Shown here in pieces: positions 22,355 through 31,090 of a stretch of DNA of 64,000 bases. Below the pieces are notes generated by a model that ran no database searches, was not told the DNA's origin, and saw only the letters and a list, made by a program, of their open reading frames with translations. Source of the DNA: an uncultured Fibrobacter sp. (lineage in GTDB: Bacteria > Fibrobacterota > Fibrobacteria > Fibrobacterales > Fibrobacteraceae); contig NZ_CAMVDO010000003.1 of NCBI RefSeq assembly GCF_947166265.1, positions 62,001 through 126,000 of the forward strand, written 5' to 3'. Position 1 is the first letter of the stretch; every line of letters begins with the position of its first letter. The translations under genes were made by a program, and so were the position numbers.

Positions 22355-24304
22355 TTAGTCTCTGTAGTAGAGATCGAGGTTGCTTTCGACAGCCGTCGAA
22401 TTTTCGAGGTTGTTCACAAATTCGTTGAACAGGCTCATGGCAACATAGCTGGAGCTATTGGCCTTTTCGGTCTTGGCAGCGGCAGTCACGGCTTCTTCGT
22501 CAGGAACCTTCTTCGAAAGCACCTTCACCATCACGGCACCGTTATCGGTTGCGACCGGAGCAGTCCATTCACCTTCCTTGGCGTTTTCAAGAACCTTGGC
22601 AAGATGAGCGTTGCCGTAGCCAAAGCCAGGAACGTAACCGTCAACAGAGGCGGTCACCTTTTCGACGTTCACCTTTTCAATCTTGTTTGCGGCAACCGTA
22701 GCAGAATCGGCAGCGCTATCAGCCGGCAAGGCCTTCACCTTATCAGCAACGGAGCTCAGGTAGCTTTCGGCAGCGGCAGCAGACTTGTTGCGGAGAAGCG
22801 TGGACTTGATGCTATCGAAATACAGGTCAAGGCTACGTTCACCGGCCTTAAGATCCTTGGACTTGAGTGCAACGACAACCCACTTGTTGTTCTTCATGAT
22901 CGGAGAAACCTTGCTGGCTTCGTCCGGAAGGTTTTCGTTCGGCCAGGCGTATGCGGCAAGACCCTTGAGGTAGCCGACACCATCGATATTTTCGCCACGG
23001 GAAATCCAGTTCGAAGTATGGGTATCGAGGTTCTGTTCCTTGGCGGCATCGGCAAAGCTCTTGCCGGCATCGACAGAAGCCTTCACCTTGTTCAGGATGC
23101 CTTCGAGGCTGTCGATCGTTTCAGAAGAGGCGTTCACGATCAAGAGGATGTGGCCAACCTTCACGAGGTCTGCGCCCGTAGAATCCTTGGACTTGCCGTA
23201 GCTCTTAATAATGTGGTAGCCGAAACGGGTACGAACCGGTTCAGACACGGCACCGGAATCAAGCTTGAAGGCGACATCTTCGAATTCCTTCACATACACG
23301 CCACGACCCACGTAGTTTTCGCTCAAGATACCACCCTTTTCGGCCGTACCCTGGTCTTCAGAAGAAATGCGGGCCATGTCTTCGAACGTCGTGGTCGAAG
23401 AAGAGTCGGTCAGCTGGTAGTAAAGCGTCATGGCGTATTCGCGGATACGGGCATCGTCACCGGCGGTAGCTTCGACCGGAAGGTAAGCGAATTCAAACTG
23501 AGCCATATCCTTCTTCACAAAGAAGCTGTCACGGTGGGCATTGAAGTAGCCGGCCACCATCACGCTATCCACGGAATTGTCTTCGACCTTGAAGTCAGCG
23601 TTAGAGGCAACCGCCACCTGCAGTTCGTAGTCAGCCAAACGACGGTTGACCGTCCAGTTCGCTTCGAGAGTCGTCGGATGCACCGAAGCCCCGACCAGCA
23701 TCTGCAGTTGGCGCATCGGAATGGTGTTCACCTTCAGGTCTTCTTCGAACTGAAGCATCACGCCCCAGCGGAAAGCTTCGGGAGTCTTGAGCCAAGCGTC
23801 ATATTCGTCCTTGTTGAAGGTAGAATCGGTCAGGAACTTCGGAAGGCTTGCAATGTAGGCCTGAGAACGCTGCATCAGGTCTTCCTGGCTAGTAGCCTGC
23901 TGCTGAATCATGTACAGGCGACGCTGGGCTTCCTGCACCAGGCGGGCGCGAACAGCATCGGGATTGCGGCTGAATTCAGATTCAAGTTCGGCCACCGAGG
24001 CGCTCAGTTCGGCATTTTCGAACTGTTCATTCAAGAGAATCTGGCGAACAAAGCTACGGAACACTTCGGTACGCAGCTGATTGTACTGTTCGTCTTCGAG
24101 ATGCTGTCCCTGGTACTGGTTCTGCACGATATTCTTGATTCGGGAGTCGAATTCGGCATAAGTAATCTTCTTATCGTTCACAATACCGACCGGATAGCTG
24201 TGTCCCTGGTTGGGCACACGGTCCATGGCCAGAAGGCCCACCACGATACCCGCGGCAAAGATAACGATAATCCACTTGGCTTTTTCATTAATCCACGTTA
24301 ACAT
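22355..24304 (-). CDS. PpiD/SurA-type periplasmic peptidyl-prolyl isomerase chaperone
   Basis: 649 residues. A single N-terminal membrane anchor (about 11-28, IIVIFAAGIVVGLLAMD) is followed by a SurA_N-like helical chaperone region starting GIVNDKKITYAEFDSRI, and at least one parvulin/rotamase domain (about 265-375, with SSEDQGTAEKGGILSENY, FKLDSGAVSEPVRTRFGYHI). This matches PpiD, which assists folding of newly exported outer-membrane and periplasmic proteins at the Sec exit. The start at 24304 gives MLTWINEKAKW; the in-frame ATG further up is before the promoter-like TACATTTTG. It is divergent from nadB. Confidence 0.85.
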   Translation of the reverse strand: MLTWINEKAKWIIVIFAAGIVVGLLAMDRVPNQGHSYPVGIVNDKKITYAEFDSRIKNIVQNQYQGQHLEDEQYNQLRTEVFRSFVRQILLNEQFENAELSASVAELESEFSRNPDAVRARLVQEAQRRLYMIQQQATSQEDLMQRSQAYIASLPKFLTDSTFNKDEYDAWLKTPEAFRWGVMLQFEEDLKVNTIPMRQLQMLVGASVHPTTLEANWTVNRRLADYELQVAVASNADFKVEDNSVDSVMVAGYFNAHRDSFFVKKDMAQFEFAYLPVEATAGDDARIREYAMTLYYQLTDSSSTTTFEDMARISSEDQGTAEKGGILSENYVGRGVYVKEFEDVAFKLDSGAVSEPVRTRFGYHIIKSYGKSKDSTGADLVKVGHILLIVNASSETIDSLEGILNKVKASVDAGKSFADAAKEQNLDTHTSNWISRGENIDGVGYLKGLAAYAWPNENLPDEASKVSPIMKNNKWVVVALKSKDLKAGERSLDLYFDSIKSTLLRNKSAAAAESYLSSVADKVKALPADSAADSATVAANKIEKVNVEKVTASVDGYVPGFGYGNAHLAKVLENAKEGEWTAPVATDNGAVMVKVLSKKVPDEEAVTAAAKTEKANSSSYVAMSLFNEFVNNLENSTAVESNLDLYYRD

Positions 24305-24450
24305 AGAGTAGACTCCATAAAAATTTTGTCGGGCAAAATGTAGCAAAAAAATCCAAAATCTTTTATTTTGCATTCAAATAATGCCGAAATTGCGCTTTTT
24401 TTCTATCTATAGACTATAGAAAGACAAAGTTTACTCAACGGAGTTCAGTC

Positions 24451-26034
24451 ATGTACGACATTTTGGTTTTGGGCGCAGGCATTTCTGGCTTGAGTGCAGC
24501 CCTTCACGCGGCAGAAAAAGGCCTTTCGGTAGTCATCCTCACCAAGGGAGCAAAACCGGACGGTTCATCGAACTACGCGCAAGGGGGAATCGCCACCGTT
24601 ACCGAAAAGACAGACAAATTTGAATTCCACATTGCAGATACGCTCGAAGCGGGTGCAGGCCTTTGCAAAAAAGAACCCGTAAACATCCTTACCAAAAGCG
24701 GCCCGGCCACTATCCGCCAGCTCGTGAAATGGGGCGTACAGTTTACCCCCTCGCCCGCCGACCAGACGCAATTCGACCTTCACCTGGAAGGAGGCCACAG
24801 CCATCACCGCATTCTGCATGCGGCAGACCTCACCGGTAAAGAAATCATGCGCGCCCTCCTTGCAGAGCTCCACAAGCATGAAAACATCCACTATATCGAG
24901 AACTGCTATATCAAGGACCTGATTTGCAAGGGTGAAGGCAAGGAAAAACGTTGCATCGGTGCAAAGATAATTCACCAGAAGACGGGACTTGTCGAAAACC
25001 TCTACGCCAAGGCCTCTATTCTTTCTACTGGCGGTGCCGGTCGAATTTGGCAATACACTGTTTGCCCCCACGACAGCTGTGGCGATGGCATGGCGATTGC
25101 GGCACGTGCTGGAGCAGCTCTCCAGGACATCGAATTCATGCAGTTCCACCCCACGAGCCTCTATGCTCCTAGCCTCAAGAAACCGTTCCTGATTTCGGAA
25201 GCGGTTCGCGGCTTTGGCGGCATCCTTAAGAATTACAAGGGTGAAGAATTCATGAACCAGGTGCATCCGCTCCATTCGCTCGCCCCGCGCGACATTGTTG
25301 CTCGCGCCATTCACAGCGAAATGCAGCGCCTCGGCAAGCCGAACATGTTTATCGACCTTTCGGGCCGCACCCCGAAAGACATCAAGAGCCACTTTCCGCA
25401 CATTTACGCAAAGTGCCTCGATGCTGGCATCGACATCACGAAGGAATGGATTCCGGTGGTGCCGGCGGCGCACTACATGTGCGGAGGCGTTTTGGTAGAC
25501 ACATGGTCCCGCACCGAAATCAAGGGACTTTACGCCTGCGGTGAAGTTGCTGCCACAGGTGTCCACGGAGCAAACCGACTCGCCTCGAACTCGCTTCTCG
25601 AAAGCGTCGTTTACGCTATCCGTGCAGTCGACAACATTACCGGAAGCGGGCTCTTAAAAGAAAAGATTACCGAAACAAAGTCCAGCAAGAAAGAAAAGGT
25701 TTCGTTCACGAAGTCCGCCTACTGGCGCAAGCGCAAGAAGATTCTGCAGGACATGATGTGGACTCACTGCGGAATCGTGCGCACGGTAGCAGGCCTCAAC
25801 CAGGGACTCAAGGTTATCGAGGAACTTGAAAAGGATATCGACGAAGCTATCAAGAACAAGGAAACCGAGAACTTCTACTTCATCGAATTCCTGAACGCCC
25901 TCCAGGTTTCCAAGATGATTCTGACAGCAGCGCTCCACCGCAAGGAATCTCGCGGGCTGCACTACATTCTGGACTACCCGAATCTGGACCCCAAGACGAA
26001 GCACCATACAATCTATTTGGACGGGTTGAAATAA
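24451..26034 (+). CDS. nadB: L-aspartate oxidase
   Basis: 527-residue flavoprotein, first step of de novo NAD synthesis (aspartate to iminoaspartate). FAD-binding GAGISGLSAALHAAEKG at the N-terminus, the SSNYAQGGIA flavin contact, EGGHSHHRILHA, FMQFHPTSLY, the conserved HYMCGGV and the CGEVAATGVHGANRLASNSL motif are all visible, and a C-terminal helical domain carries MWTHCGIVRT. The length fits NadB (about 530). It begins a probable operon with the kinase and CvpA-like genes, though a hairpin repeat sits between nadB and the kinase. An ACGGAG sequence precedes the ATG. Confidence 0.93.
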   Translation: MYDILVLGAGISGLSAALHAAEKGLSVVILTKGAKPDGSSNYAQGGIATVTEKTDKFEFHIADTLEAGAGLCKKEPVNILTKSGPATIRQLVKWGVQFTPSPADQTQFDLHLEGGHSHHRILHAADLTGKEIMRALLAELHKHENIHYIENCYIKDLICKGEGKEKRCIGAKIIHQKTGLVENLYAKASILSTGGAGRIWQYTVCPHDSCGDGMAIAARAGAALQDIEFMQFHPTSLYAPSLKKPFLISEAVRGFGGILKNYKGEEFMNQVHPLHSLAPRDIVARAIHSEMQRLGKPNMFIDLSGRTPKDIKSHFPHIYAKCLDAGIDITKEWIPVVPAAHYMCGGVLVDTWSRTEIKGLYACGEVAATGVHGANRLASNSLLESVVYAIRAVDNITGSGLLKEKITETKSSKKEKVSFTKSAYWRKRKKILQDMMWTHCGIVRTVAGLNQGLKVIEELEKDIDEAIKNKETENFYFIEFLNALQVSKMILTAALHRKESRGLHYILDYPNLDPKTKHHTIYLDGLK

Positions 26035-26039
26035 GAAAA

Positions 26040-26066
26040 GGAGATCCCCGCCTTCGCGGGGATGAC
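26040..26066. repeat. Hairpin repeat, 'GCCTTCGC' family
   Basis: GGAGATCCCCGCCTTCGCGG continuing GGATGAC; stem TCCCCG / CGGGGA. It lies 6 bases after nadB and just before the kinase start. Confidence 0.82.
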
Positions 26067-26074
26067 AATAAAGA

Positions 26075-27139
26075 ATGCCCGAAGCGAAGAATACAAAGCC
26101 CGCTAAGATTGGCGGATACACGCCGACGCAGGAACTGGGTTCCGGCGCTATGGGGCATTTATGGCTCTGCCATGACAAATCGCTAGACCGTATGGTAGTC
26201 GTGAAGCAGATGCAGCAGGACATCGAAGATAACGATGTGAACATTCGCCGTTTTATGCAAGAAGGCAATATCCTTGCGCACCTGAACCACCCAGCCATCA
26301 CCAAGCCGTACGCCCTGTGGAAAGAAAAAGACGGCAAGCTTTCGCTCTCGATGGAATTTGTTCATGGGCTTACGCTTCGCCAGATTCTTGACAAAGTAAA
26401 GCAACCTCCGCTGTGGGTTGTTCTCGCCATTTTGCACGAAATTCTTTGTGCCCTGGGCGAAGCGCACCGCAAAGGGATTGTTCACCGCGACCTGAAGCCC
26501 GCAAATATCATGGTCGATAACGACGGACGGATTCATCTGCTCGATTTCGGCATCGCCCATACGGAAAACCCACTCAAGTTTAACAAGGGCGAAGACGCCG
26601 AACGTCTGACTCAAACGGGGGCGATTCTCGGAACCGTCACCTACATGAGTCCGGAACAAACCATTGGCGAAGAGGCCACACCGGCGTCAGACCTGTTTGC
26701 CGTTGGCATTATCGCCTGCGAACTGCTGATGGGCCAGAACCTTTTCCGAGGCGAGAATTTCAGCGACACCATTCAACGCATCCAGAAACTTCGCGTGACA
26801 GAAAAGGCGTTTGACAAGGAGCTTCCGCAACGGTTGAAGAAGCTGATTACAAAAATGCTGAACAAGGATCCGCGCAAAAGGCCCCTGACCGCCTTCGATG
26901 CGGCAGAAGAAATTTCCATTGTGATGCGAAATTATCCGCGCGACATGGTCCCTTACATGGCAACCTGGATTTATGCCATCAAGGATTCTATAAAGCAAAA
27001 GACTGACTCGATTGACGACACGCTTTATATGACACCGCCCACATACCCCACCCACATCAAACGCTACCTAATGCAGGGAGCAGCCGCAGGGATTGGACTT
27101 GGTGCCTTAATCTGTTTTTTATTGACTCATTTTTTATAA
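26075..27139 (+). CDS. Membrane-anchored Ser/Thr protein kinase (Hanks type)
   Basis: 354 residues: kinase domain about 14-290, a spacer, and one C-terminal membrane helix (about 332-350, AAAGIGLGALICFLLTHFL). Kinase motifs are intact: GSGAMGHLWL (Gly loop), VVVKQM (ATP Lys), HRDLKPANIM (catalytic loop), DFGIAH (DFG), and an APE region altered to MSPEQT. The helix at the very end leaves the kinase cytoplasmic with almost no external sensor domain. The start has no clear Shine-Dalgarno and follows a hairpin repeat. Its placement between nadB and a CvpA-like gene gives no clear substrate. Confidence 0.9.
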   Translation: MPEAKNTKPAKIGGYTPTQELGSGAMGHLWLCHDKSLDRMVVVKQMQQDIEDNDVNIRRFMQEGNILAHLNHPAITKPYALWKEKDGKLSLSMEFVHGLTLRQILDKVKQPPLWVVLAILHEILCALGEAHRKGIVHRDLKPANIMVDNDGRIHLLDFGIAHTENPLKFNKGEDAERLTQTGAILGTVTYMSPEQTIGEEATPASDLFAVGIIACELLMGQNLFRGENFSDTIQRIQKLRVTEKAFDKELPQRLKKLITKMLNKDPRKRPLTAFDAAEEISIVMRNYPRDMVPYMATWIYAIKDSIKQKTDSIDDTLYMTPPTYPTHIKRYLMQGAAAGIGLGALICFLLTHFL

Positions 27140-27148
27140 AATAAATCT

Positions 27149-27847
27149 ATGAACGCTATTGACATCGTAAGCCTCGTCCTCATCCTCTTTTTCATGCTCA
27201 TAGGAATATGGCACGGTTTTCTGCGTGGCATTTTCCGCCTGCTCGCCTGGGCGGCAGCCATTGGGGGCGCTTATTTTGTAAACAGCCATTTTTCGCAAAC
27301 GATTTCTGAAACACTCCAAACCAGCGCATTTTCGACAACGCTCGTCTGCATTTGCATCGGTTTTATCATTCCCTTCTTGACCTTACTTTTTATAAGTCAC
27401 ATGGTCAACAAGGCCATTACGGGAACCGCAGCAGGCAAGGTCGACCGCGTTCTCGGAGGCATTTTCGGCGTACTCAAGGCATTGCTTATTTGCTTTGTGC
27501 TGCTCACCATTTTGCACATGCTCCCCTTTGGTGGTGTTGTCGAAGAAACCCGCAACGATTCTATTGCCTACGCCGCCTATAAAGGAAGCCTAGAAGCAAT
27601 GGGTTATTCTTCGGAACCAGTCGACTTAGTGGGAGTCGCCGAACGAAAAGCAACGGAATTCACCAAGAACATGGCAGACAAGGCCACTGAAAAAGCGACA
27701 GAAGTCGCAAAGGAAGCCGCCGAGAAAGCAACCGAAAAGGCTGCAGAAGCGGCAAGCAACATTGTGAAAGAAGCTACAGACAAGGCGCTTGATGCGGCAC
27801 AGGATGCAGTCCAGGAATCTGTCGACAAAATGCAAGATAAAGAATAG
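27149..27847 (+). CDS. CvpA-family membrane protein with long Ala/Lys/Glu helical tail
   Basis: 232 residues. Four membrane segments in the first 130 residues, beginning MNAIDIVSLVLILFFMLIGI, with the CvpA-type GFLRGIFRLLAW motif and GKVDRVLGGIFGVLKALLI. From about 165 the protein becomes an amphipathic, near-repetitive helix (KATEKATEVAKEAAEKATEK and similar), like LEA or apolipoprotein-type 11-residue repeats. CvpA is linked to colicin V production and envelope homeostasis in other bacteria. It lies 9 bases after the kinase stop, so it is cotranscribed. Confidence 0.82.
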   Translation: MNAIDIVSLVLILFFMLIGIWHGFLRGIFRLLAWAAAIGGAYFVNSHFSQTISETLQTSAFSTTLVCICIGFIIPFLTLLFISHMVNKAITGTAAGKVDRVLGGIFGVLKALLICFVLLTILHMLPFGGVVEETRNDSIAYAAYKGSLEAMGYSSEPVDLVGVAERKATEFTKNMADKATEKATEVAKEAAEKATEKAAEAASNIVKEATDKALDAAQDAVQESVDKMQDKE

Positions 27848-27915
27848 GGCTTTATTTTACGCCCCTTTCACGCATCAATTGATTCCCTAGTAACTAGTAA
27901 CTACGAACTAATAAC

Positions 27916-27923
27916 TATATTTA
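27916..27923 (+). promoter_or_regulatory. Promoter -7 box TATATTTA before ffh
   Basis: 8 bases before the ATG of ffh, with no Shine-Dalgarno in between. Confidence 0.5.
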
Positions 27924-27931
27924 CGCCCACT

Positions 27932-29296
27932 ATGTTTTCACAGCTGACTGACTCTCTAGAATCTACTCTCAAGAACCTGCGCGGGCAGGGCAAGCTCACC
28001 GAAGAAAATGTCGCCGAATCGCTGCGCGAAGTGCGCCGTGCGTTTCTCGAAGCCGACGTGAACTTCAACGTGACCCGCGATTTCGTAAAGGCCGTCAAGG
28101 AAAAGGCCATGGGCTCCGAAGTGCTTACCTCGGTGACCCCCGGTCAGCAGATTGTGAAAATCATCCACGACGAACTCGTGGCCGTGATGGGTGGCGAAAC
28201 CAAGGAAATCAACCTTTCGGGCCCCGCTCCGGTGGGCATCATGATGGTCGGTCTGCAGGGTTCCGGTAAAACAACCTTCGCCGGCAAGATTGCCCTCTGG
28301 ATGCGCAGCAAGAAAAAACGCAAGCCGCTCCTGGTGGCCGCCGACGTGTACCGCCCCGCCGCTATCAAGCAGCTGCAGGTACTCGGCAAGTCAATCGGCA
28401 TTCCCGTTTACGACGAAGGCCAGGGAAATCCGGTCGAAATCATCAAGCACGGTTACCAGTACGCCAAGGATAACGGATTTGACCTGGTGATTTACGATAC
28501 CGCAGGCCGTCTGCAGATTGACGAAGAATTGATGCAGGAACTCGAAAAGGCCCGCGACGCCGTTCACCCGGACGAAATTTTGTTCGTGGCCGACGCCATG
28601 ATCGGTCAGGAAGCGGTGAACGTCGCCGAAACCTTCTGGCAACGCCTCTCGTTTACCGGCGTTTGCCTTTCGAAGATGGACGGTGACACCCGCGGCGGTG
28701 CGGCGCTTAGCATCAAGAAGATGACGGGCGTGCCTATTTGCTTTATCGGTGTCGGCGAAAAGCTCCCCGAAATTGAACTGTTCCACCCCGACCGCATGGC
28801 CAGCCGAATTCTCGGCATGGGCGACGTGGTTAGCCTCGTGGAAAAGGCGCAGCAGGTTATCGACGAAAAAGACGCGAAGGACCTGAAGAAGAAGATTCTC
28901 AACAACACCTTCGACCTGAACGACTTCTTGAACCAGCTGCGCACCATCAAGAAACTCGGCCGCATCAAGGACATCCTGAGCCTGATTCCGGGCCTGAACA
29001 AGCTCCCCATCGACCAGATTGACGAAAAGGAACTGGTTTACGTGGAAGCCGTACTCAGCTCCATGACCCCGAAAGAACGCAAGAAGCCGCAGATTCTGGA
29101 CGGTAGCCGTAAGGCACGCGTAGCCAAGGGTTCCGGTACCGAAATCGGTCGCGTGAACGCCGTAATCAAGCAGTACGAGACCATGAAGGAAATGTTCAAG
29201 AAGGTGGGCGACATGGCCCGCAAGCAGAACAACGGTGGCCAGGTGGGAAGCAACTACACCCCGCCTAAGGACAAGAAGAAAAAGAAGAAGAAATAG
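27932..29296 (+). CDS. ffh: Signal recognition particle protein Ffh (SRP54)
   Basis: 454 residues. N domain 1-85, G domain with GLQGSGKTTFAGKIA, DVYRPAAIKQL, YDTAGRLQIDEEL and SKMDGDTRGGAALS, then an M domain with SMTPKERKKPQILDGSRKAR and GSGTEIGRVNAVIKQYETMK that binds 4.5S RNA. It delivers nascent inner-membrane proteins to the Sec translocon. The M domain contains fewer Met residues than usual, and the C-terminus ends in a run of lysines. No 4.5S RNA gene was seen in the window. Confidence 0.96.
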   Translation: MFSQLTDSLESTLKNLRGQGKLTEENVAESLREVRRAFLEADVNFNVTRDFVKAVKEKAMGSEVLTSVTPGQQIVKIIHDELVAVMGGETKEINLSGPAPVGIMMVGLQGSGKTTFAGKIALWMRSKKKRKPLLVAADVYRPAAIKQLQVLGKSIGIPVYDEGQGNPVEIIKHGYQYAKDNGFDLVIYDTAGRLQIDEELMQELEKARDAVHPDEILFVADAMIGQEAVNVAETFWQRLSFTGVCLSKMDGDTRGGAALSIKKMTGVPICFIGVGEKLPEIELFHPDRMASRILGMGDVVSLVEKAQQVIDEKDAKDLKKKILNNTFDLNDFLNQLRTIKKLGRIKDILSLIPGLNKLPIDQIDEKELVYVEAVLSSMTPKERKKPQILDGSRKARVAKGSGTEIGRVNAVIKQYETMKEMFKKVGDMARKQNNGGQVGSNYTPPKDKKKKKKK

Positions 29297-29347
29297 GAGA
29301 TGCCCGCCGGAGTTTATCCCGGCCTGCGAGCCGGGACCAGCATAACA

Positions 29348-30196
29348 TCAATGATTCTCTAACTTGCTCAAGTCAGTAGAGAGCATTTTCCAGAGGCGGG
29401 ACGCGAAAGGTTCCGCCCATTCTTTTTCAGGAGCCACACGACTGGTGGTCGCTGCCGTAAATTCTGAATATACCAAGAACACAAGCTCGCCGTAGCGGGC
29501 ATCCCAGAGCGTCCAGAGCGTCTGCCAGGTGTAGCCACCACTCTTGCCCAAGTCTGTATCCATACGCACATTCAGCACGACAGGAATCGAAAGGTAACGC
29601 AGTTCGTAGCGGCTTGCCAAGGCATTCAGCAGATTCTTGAAATCCTTCGAAAGTTCACGGGAAATATCTTGCTCTACCCCGTCGCGTTCCAGCCACGGGC
29701 TCATGTCACTTAGCTTTTTGCCATCAGCAAAGACGGACGTGAGCAACATCTTTGACAAACTATCAAGATAAGAAGAATCCGCATCCGGAAGGCGCATACC
29801 CGGAAGCATCAGTTCGCGGCGCATCTTGGGGAAAGCCTTCACCATCAGGGAATCTTCGATACGGGCTAAGTCAAAATCAAGAGCATCGGCGCTGAAACTA
29901 TGGCAGAACTTACACTTTTGAGGGCGTTCCGCCTTGATCGAAAGCGCCGGGAACACCCCCCACACCGCCGAGGAATCCATGCGACTGTAGGCTTTCTTGT
30001 TCCACTCGCGATAGATTTTTTCATCGGATATTTTGAGTTCGATATCGCCGCGGGTTCCACATTCCTGACACGGAGCATCTTTCATGCTGGAATCGCCAGA
30101 GACATCTTCGGAACCGCCCTGGCTACCGGCACAGCTCAGAAGCACACTGCAGCAAAACGACAACGCAAGAACAAAAGAAGACTTTGAAAATTTCAT
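29348..30196 (-). CDS. Lipoprotein of unknown function with CxxC and CxxCH motifs
   Basis: 282 residues. Lipoprotein signal with Cys after CCSVLLS; start at 30196 (MKFSKSSFVLALS). After a short Ser/Gly-rich linker come CQECG (about residue 43) and CKFCH (about residue 95). The pair could bind a metal such as zinc, or the second could be a heme c site, but only one CxxCH is present and nothing else looks like a cytochrome. The C-terminal half contains SIPVVLNVRMDTDLG and ELVFLVYSEF beta-strand-like segments. I do not recognise the family. It is divergent from the C39-like peptidase gene. Confidence 0.72.
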   Translation of the reverse strand: MKFSKSSFVLALSFCCSVLLSCAGSQGGSEDVSGDSSMKDAPCQECGTRGDIELKISDEKIYREWNKKAYSRMDSSAVWGVFPALSIKAERPQKCKFCHSFSADALDFDLARIEDSLMVKAFPKMRRELMLPGMRLPDADSSYLDSLSKMLLTSVFADGKKLSDMSPWLERDGVEQDISRELSKDFKNLLNALASRYELRYLSIPVVLNVRMDTDLGKSGGYTWQTLWTLWDARYGELVFLVYSEFTAATTSRVAPEKEWAEPFASRLWKMLSTDLSKLENH

Positions 30197-30387
30197 ACTC
30201 GGAAAATAGTAAAAAGAATCAAGCACAGCCCCACCCCTTGCCCCATTTTACATATTTTGGTATCTTTACGGTACGCCATCGACGACCCGGAAAAACCTTC
30301 CGACAGCCGCCAGACGAGAACGGAGACGGACGCGCGGATTGTATCTGCGAACCGCCCCCGACCTACAAGGCAAAATTAGGCAGAACG

Positions 30388-31086
30388 ATGGACATCAAGA
30401 TTCTACAGCAGCCCGACGACGTTACCTGCGGGCCGACTAGCCTCCAGGCGGTCTACAACCACCTCGGCTACAAGATTTCTCTAAAGCAACTGATTTCTGA
30501 AATTGAATTTTTGGAAGACGGCGGAACGCTGGGCGTTTTCCTCGGAATCGACGCGCTCAAACGTGGATTCAAGGTGACTATTCATTCGTATAACCTGACG
30601 CTTTTGGACCCCACCTGGAGCGAGCTTTCCATGCCGGAACTGAAGGCTAAGCTTGAACTTTTGCACAAGGCGAAGCACGCCCCCAAGCTCCGCAAGGCTA
30701 TTGAGGCATACATCCGCTTTATCGACTTGGGCGGAACCGTGGCATTTTCTGACCTGCGTGTAGCCATGTTCGAAAAGTACTTCAAGAAAGGCGTGCCCGT
30801 TCTGTGCGGACTTTCGGCAACCTACCTGTACCGCAGCATGCGCGAATTCACCGGAGCCGATGACAAGTCCGTCTTCGACGACATTCACGGCGAACCCATG
30901 GGGCACTTCGTGGTCGTTTACGGCATTGACGACAAGAAACAGTTCTTGGTCGCCGACCCCGACGGCACCAACCCCCTCCACAAGACTCCTTACTACAAGG
31001 TGGACAAGTTCCGCCTGCTCCACAGCATCTTGCTTGGCGTCATGACCTACGACGGCAACGTGCTTGTTATAGAGAATAAGAAATAG
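30388..31086 (+). CDS. C39-like (papain-fold) cysteine peptidase
   Basis: 232 residues, cytoplasmic. Catalytic residues of the C39-like fold are visible: Cys in QQPDDVTCGPTSLQAVYNHLG (residue about 12), His in MGHFVVVYGID and Asp in VADPDGTN. It lacks the ABC transporter domains of bacteriocin exporters, so it is a stand-alone peptidase or transpeptidase. The start at 30388 is chosen because the catalytic Cys motif lies near the N-terminus in this family; the frame stays open upstream with only TTG candidates. It is followed after 4 bases by an ATP-grasp ligase and then a GCS2-type ligase, a combination suggesting processing of a peptide-like product. Confidence 0.82.
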   Translation: MDIKILQQPDDVTCGPTSLQAVYNHLGYKISLKQLISEIEFLEDGGTLGVFLGIDALKRGFKVTIHSYNLTLLDPTWSELSMPELKAKLELLHKAKHAPKLRKAIEAYIRFIDLGGTVAFSDLRVAMFEKYFKKGVPVLCGLSATYLYRSMREFTGADDKSVFDDIHGEPMGHFVVVYGIDDKKQFLVADPDGTNPLHKTPYYKVDKFRLLHSILLGVMTYDGNVLVIENKK

Positions 31087-31090
31087 GATC

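Noticed and set aside
29298-29337. Terminator after ffh
   Set aside because: A CCCGGC/GCCGGG hairpin is present but has no T-run on either side, so it may be another repeat rather than a terminator.
30184-30387. 68-residue N-terminal extension of the C39-like peptidase
   Set aside because: Only TTG starts are available, the extension overlaps the divergent lipoprotein's 5' end, and the catalytic Cys is expected near the N-terminus.
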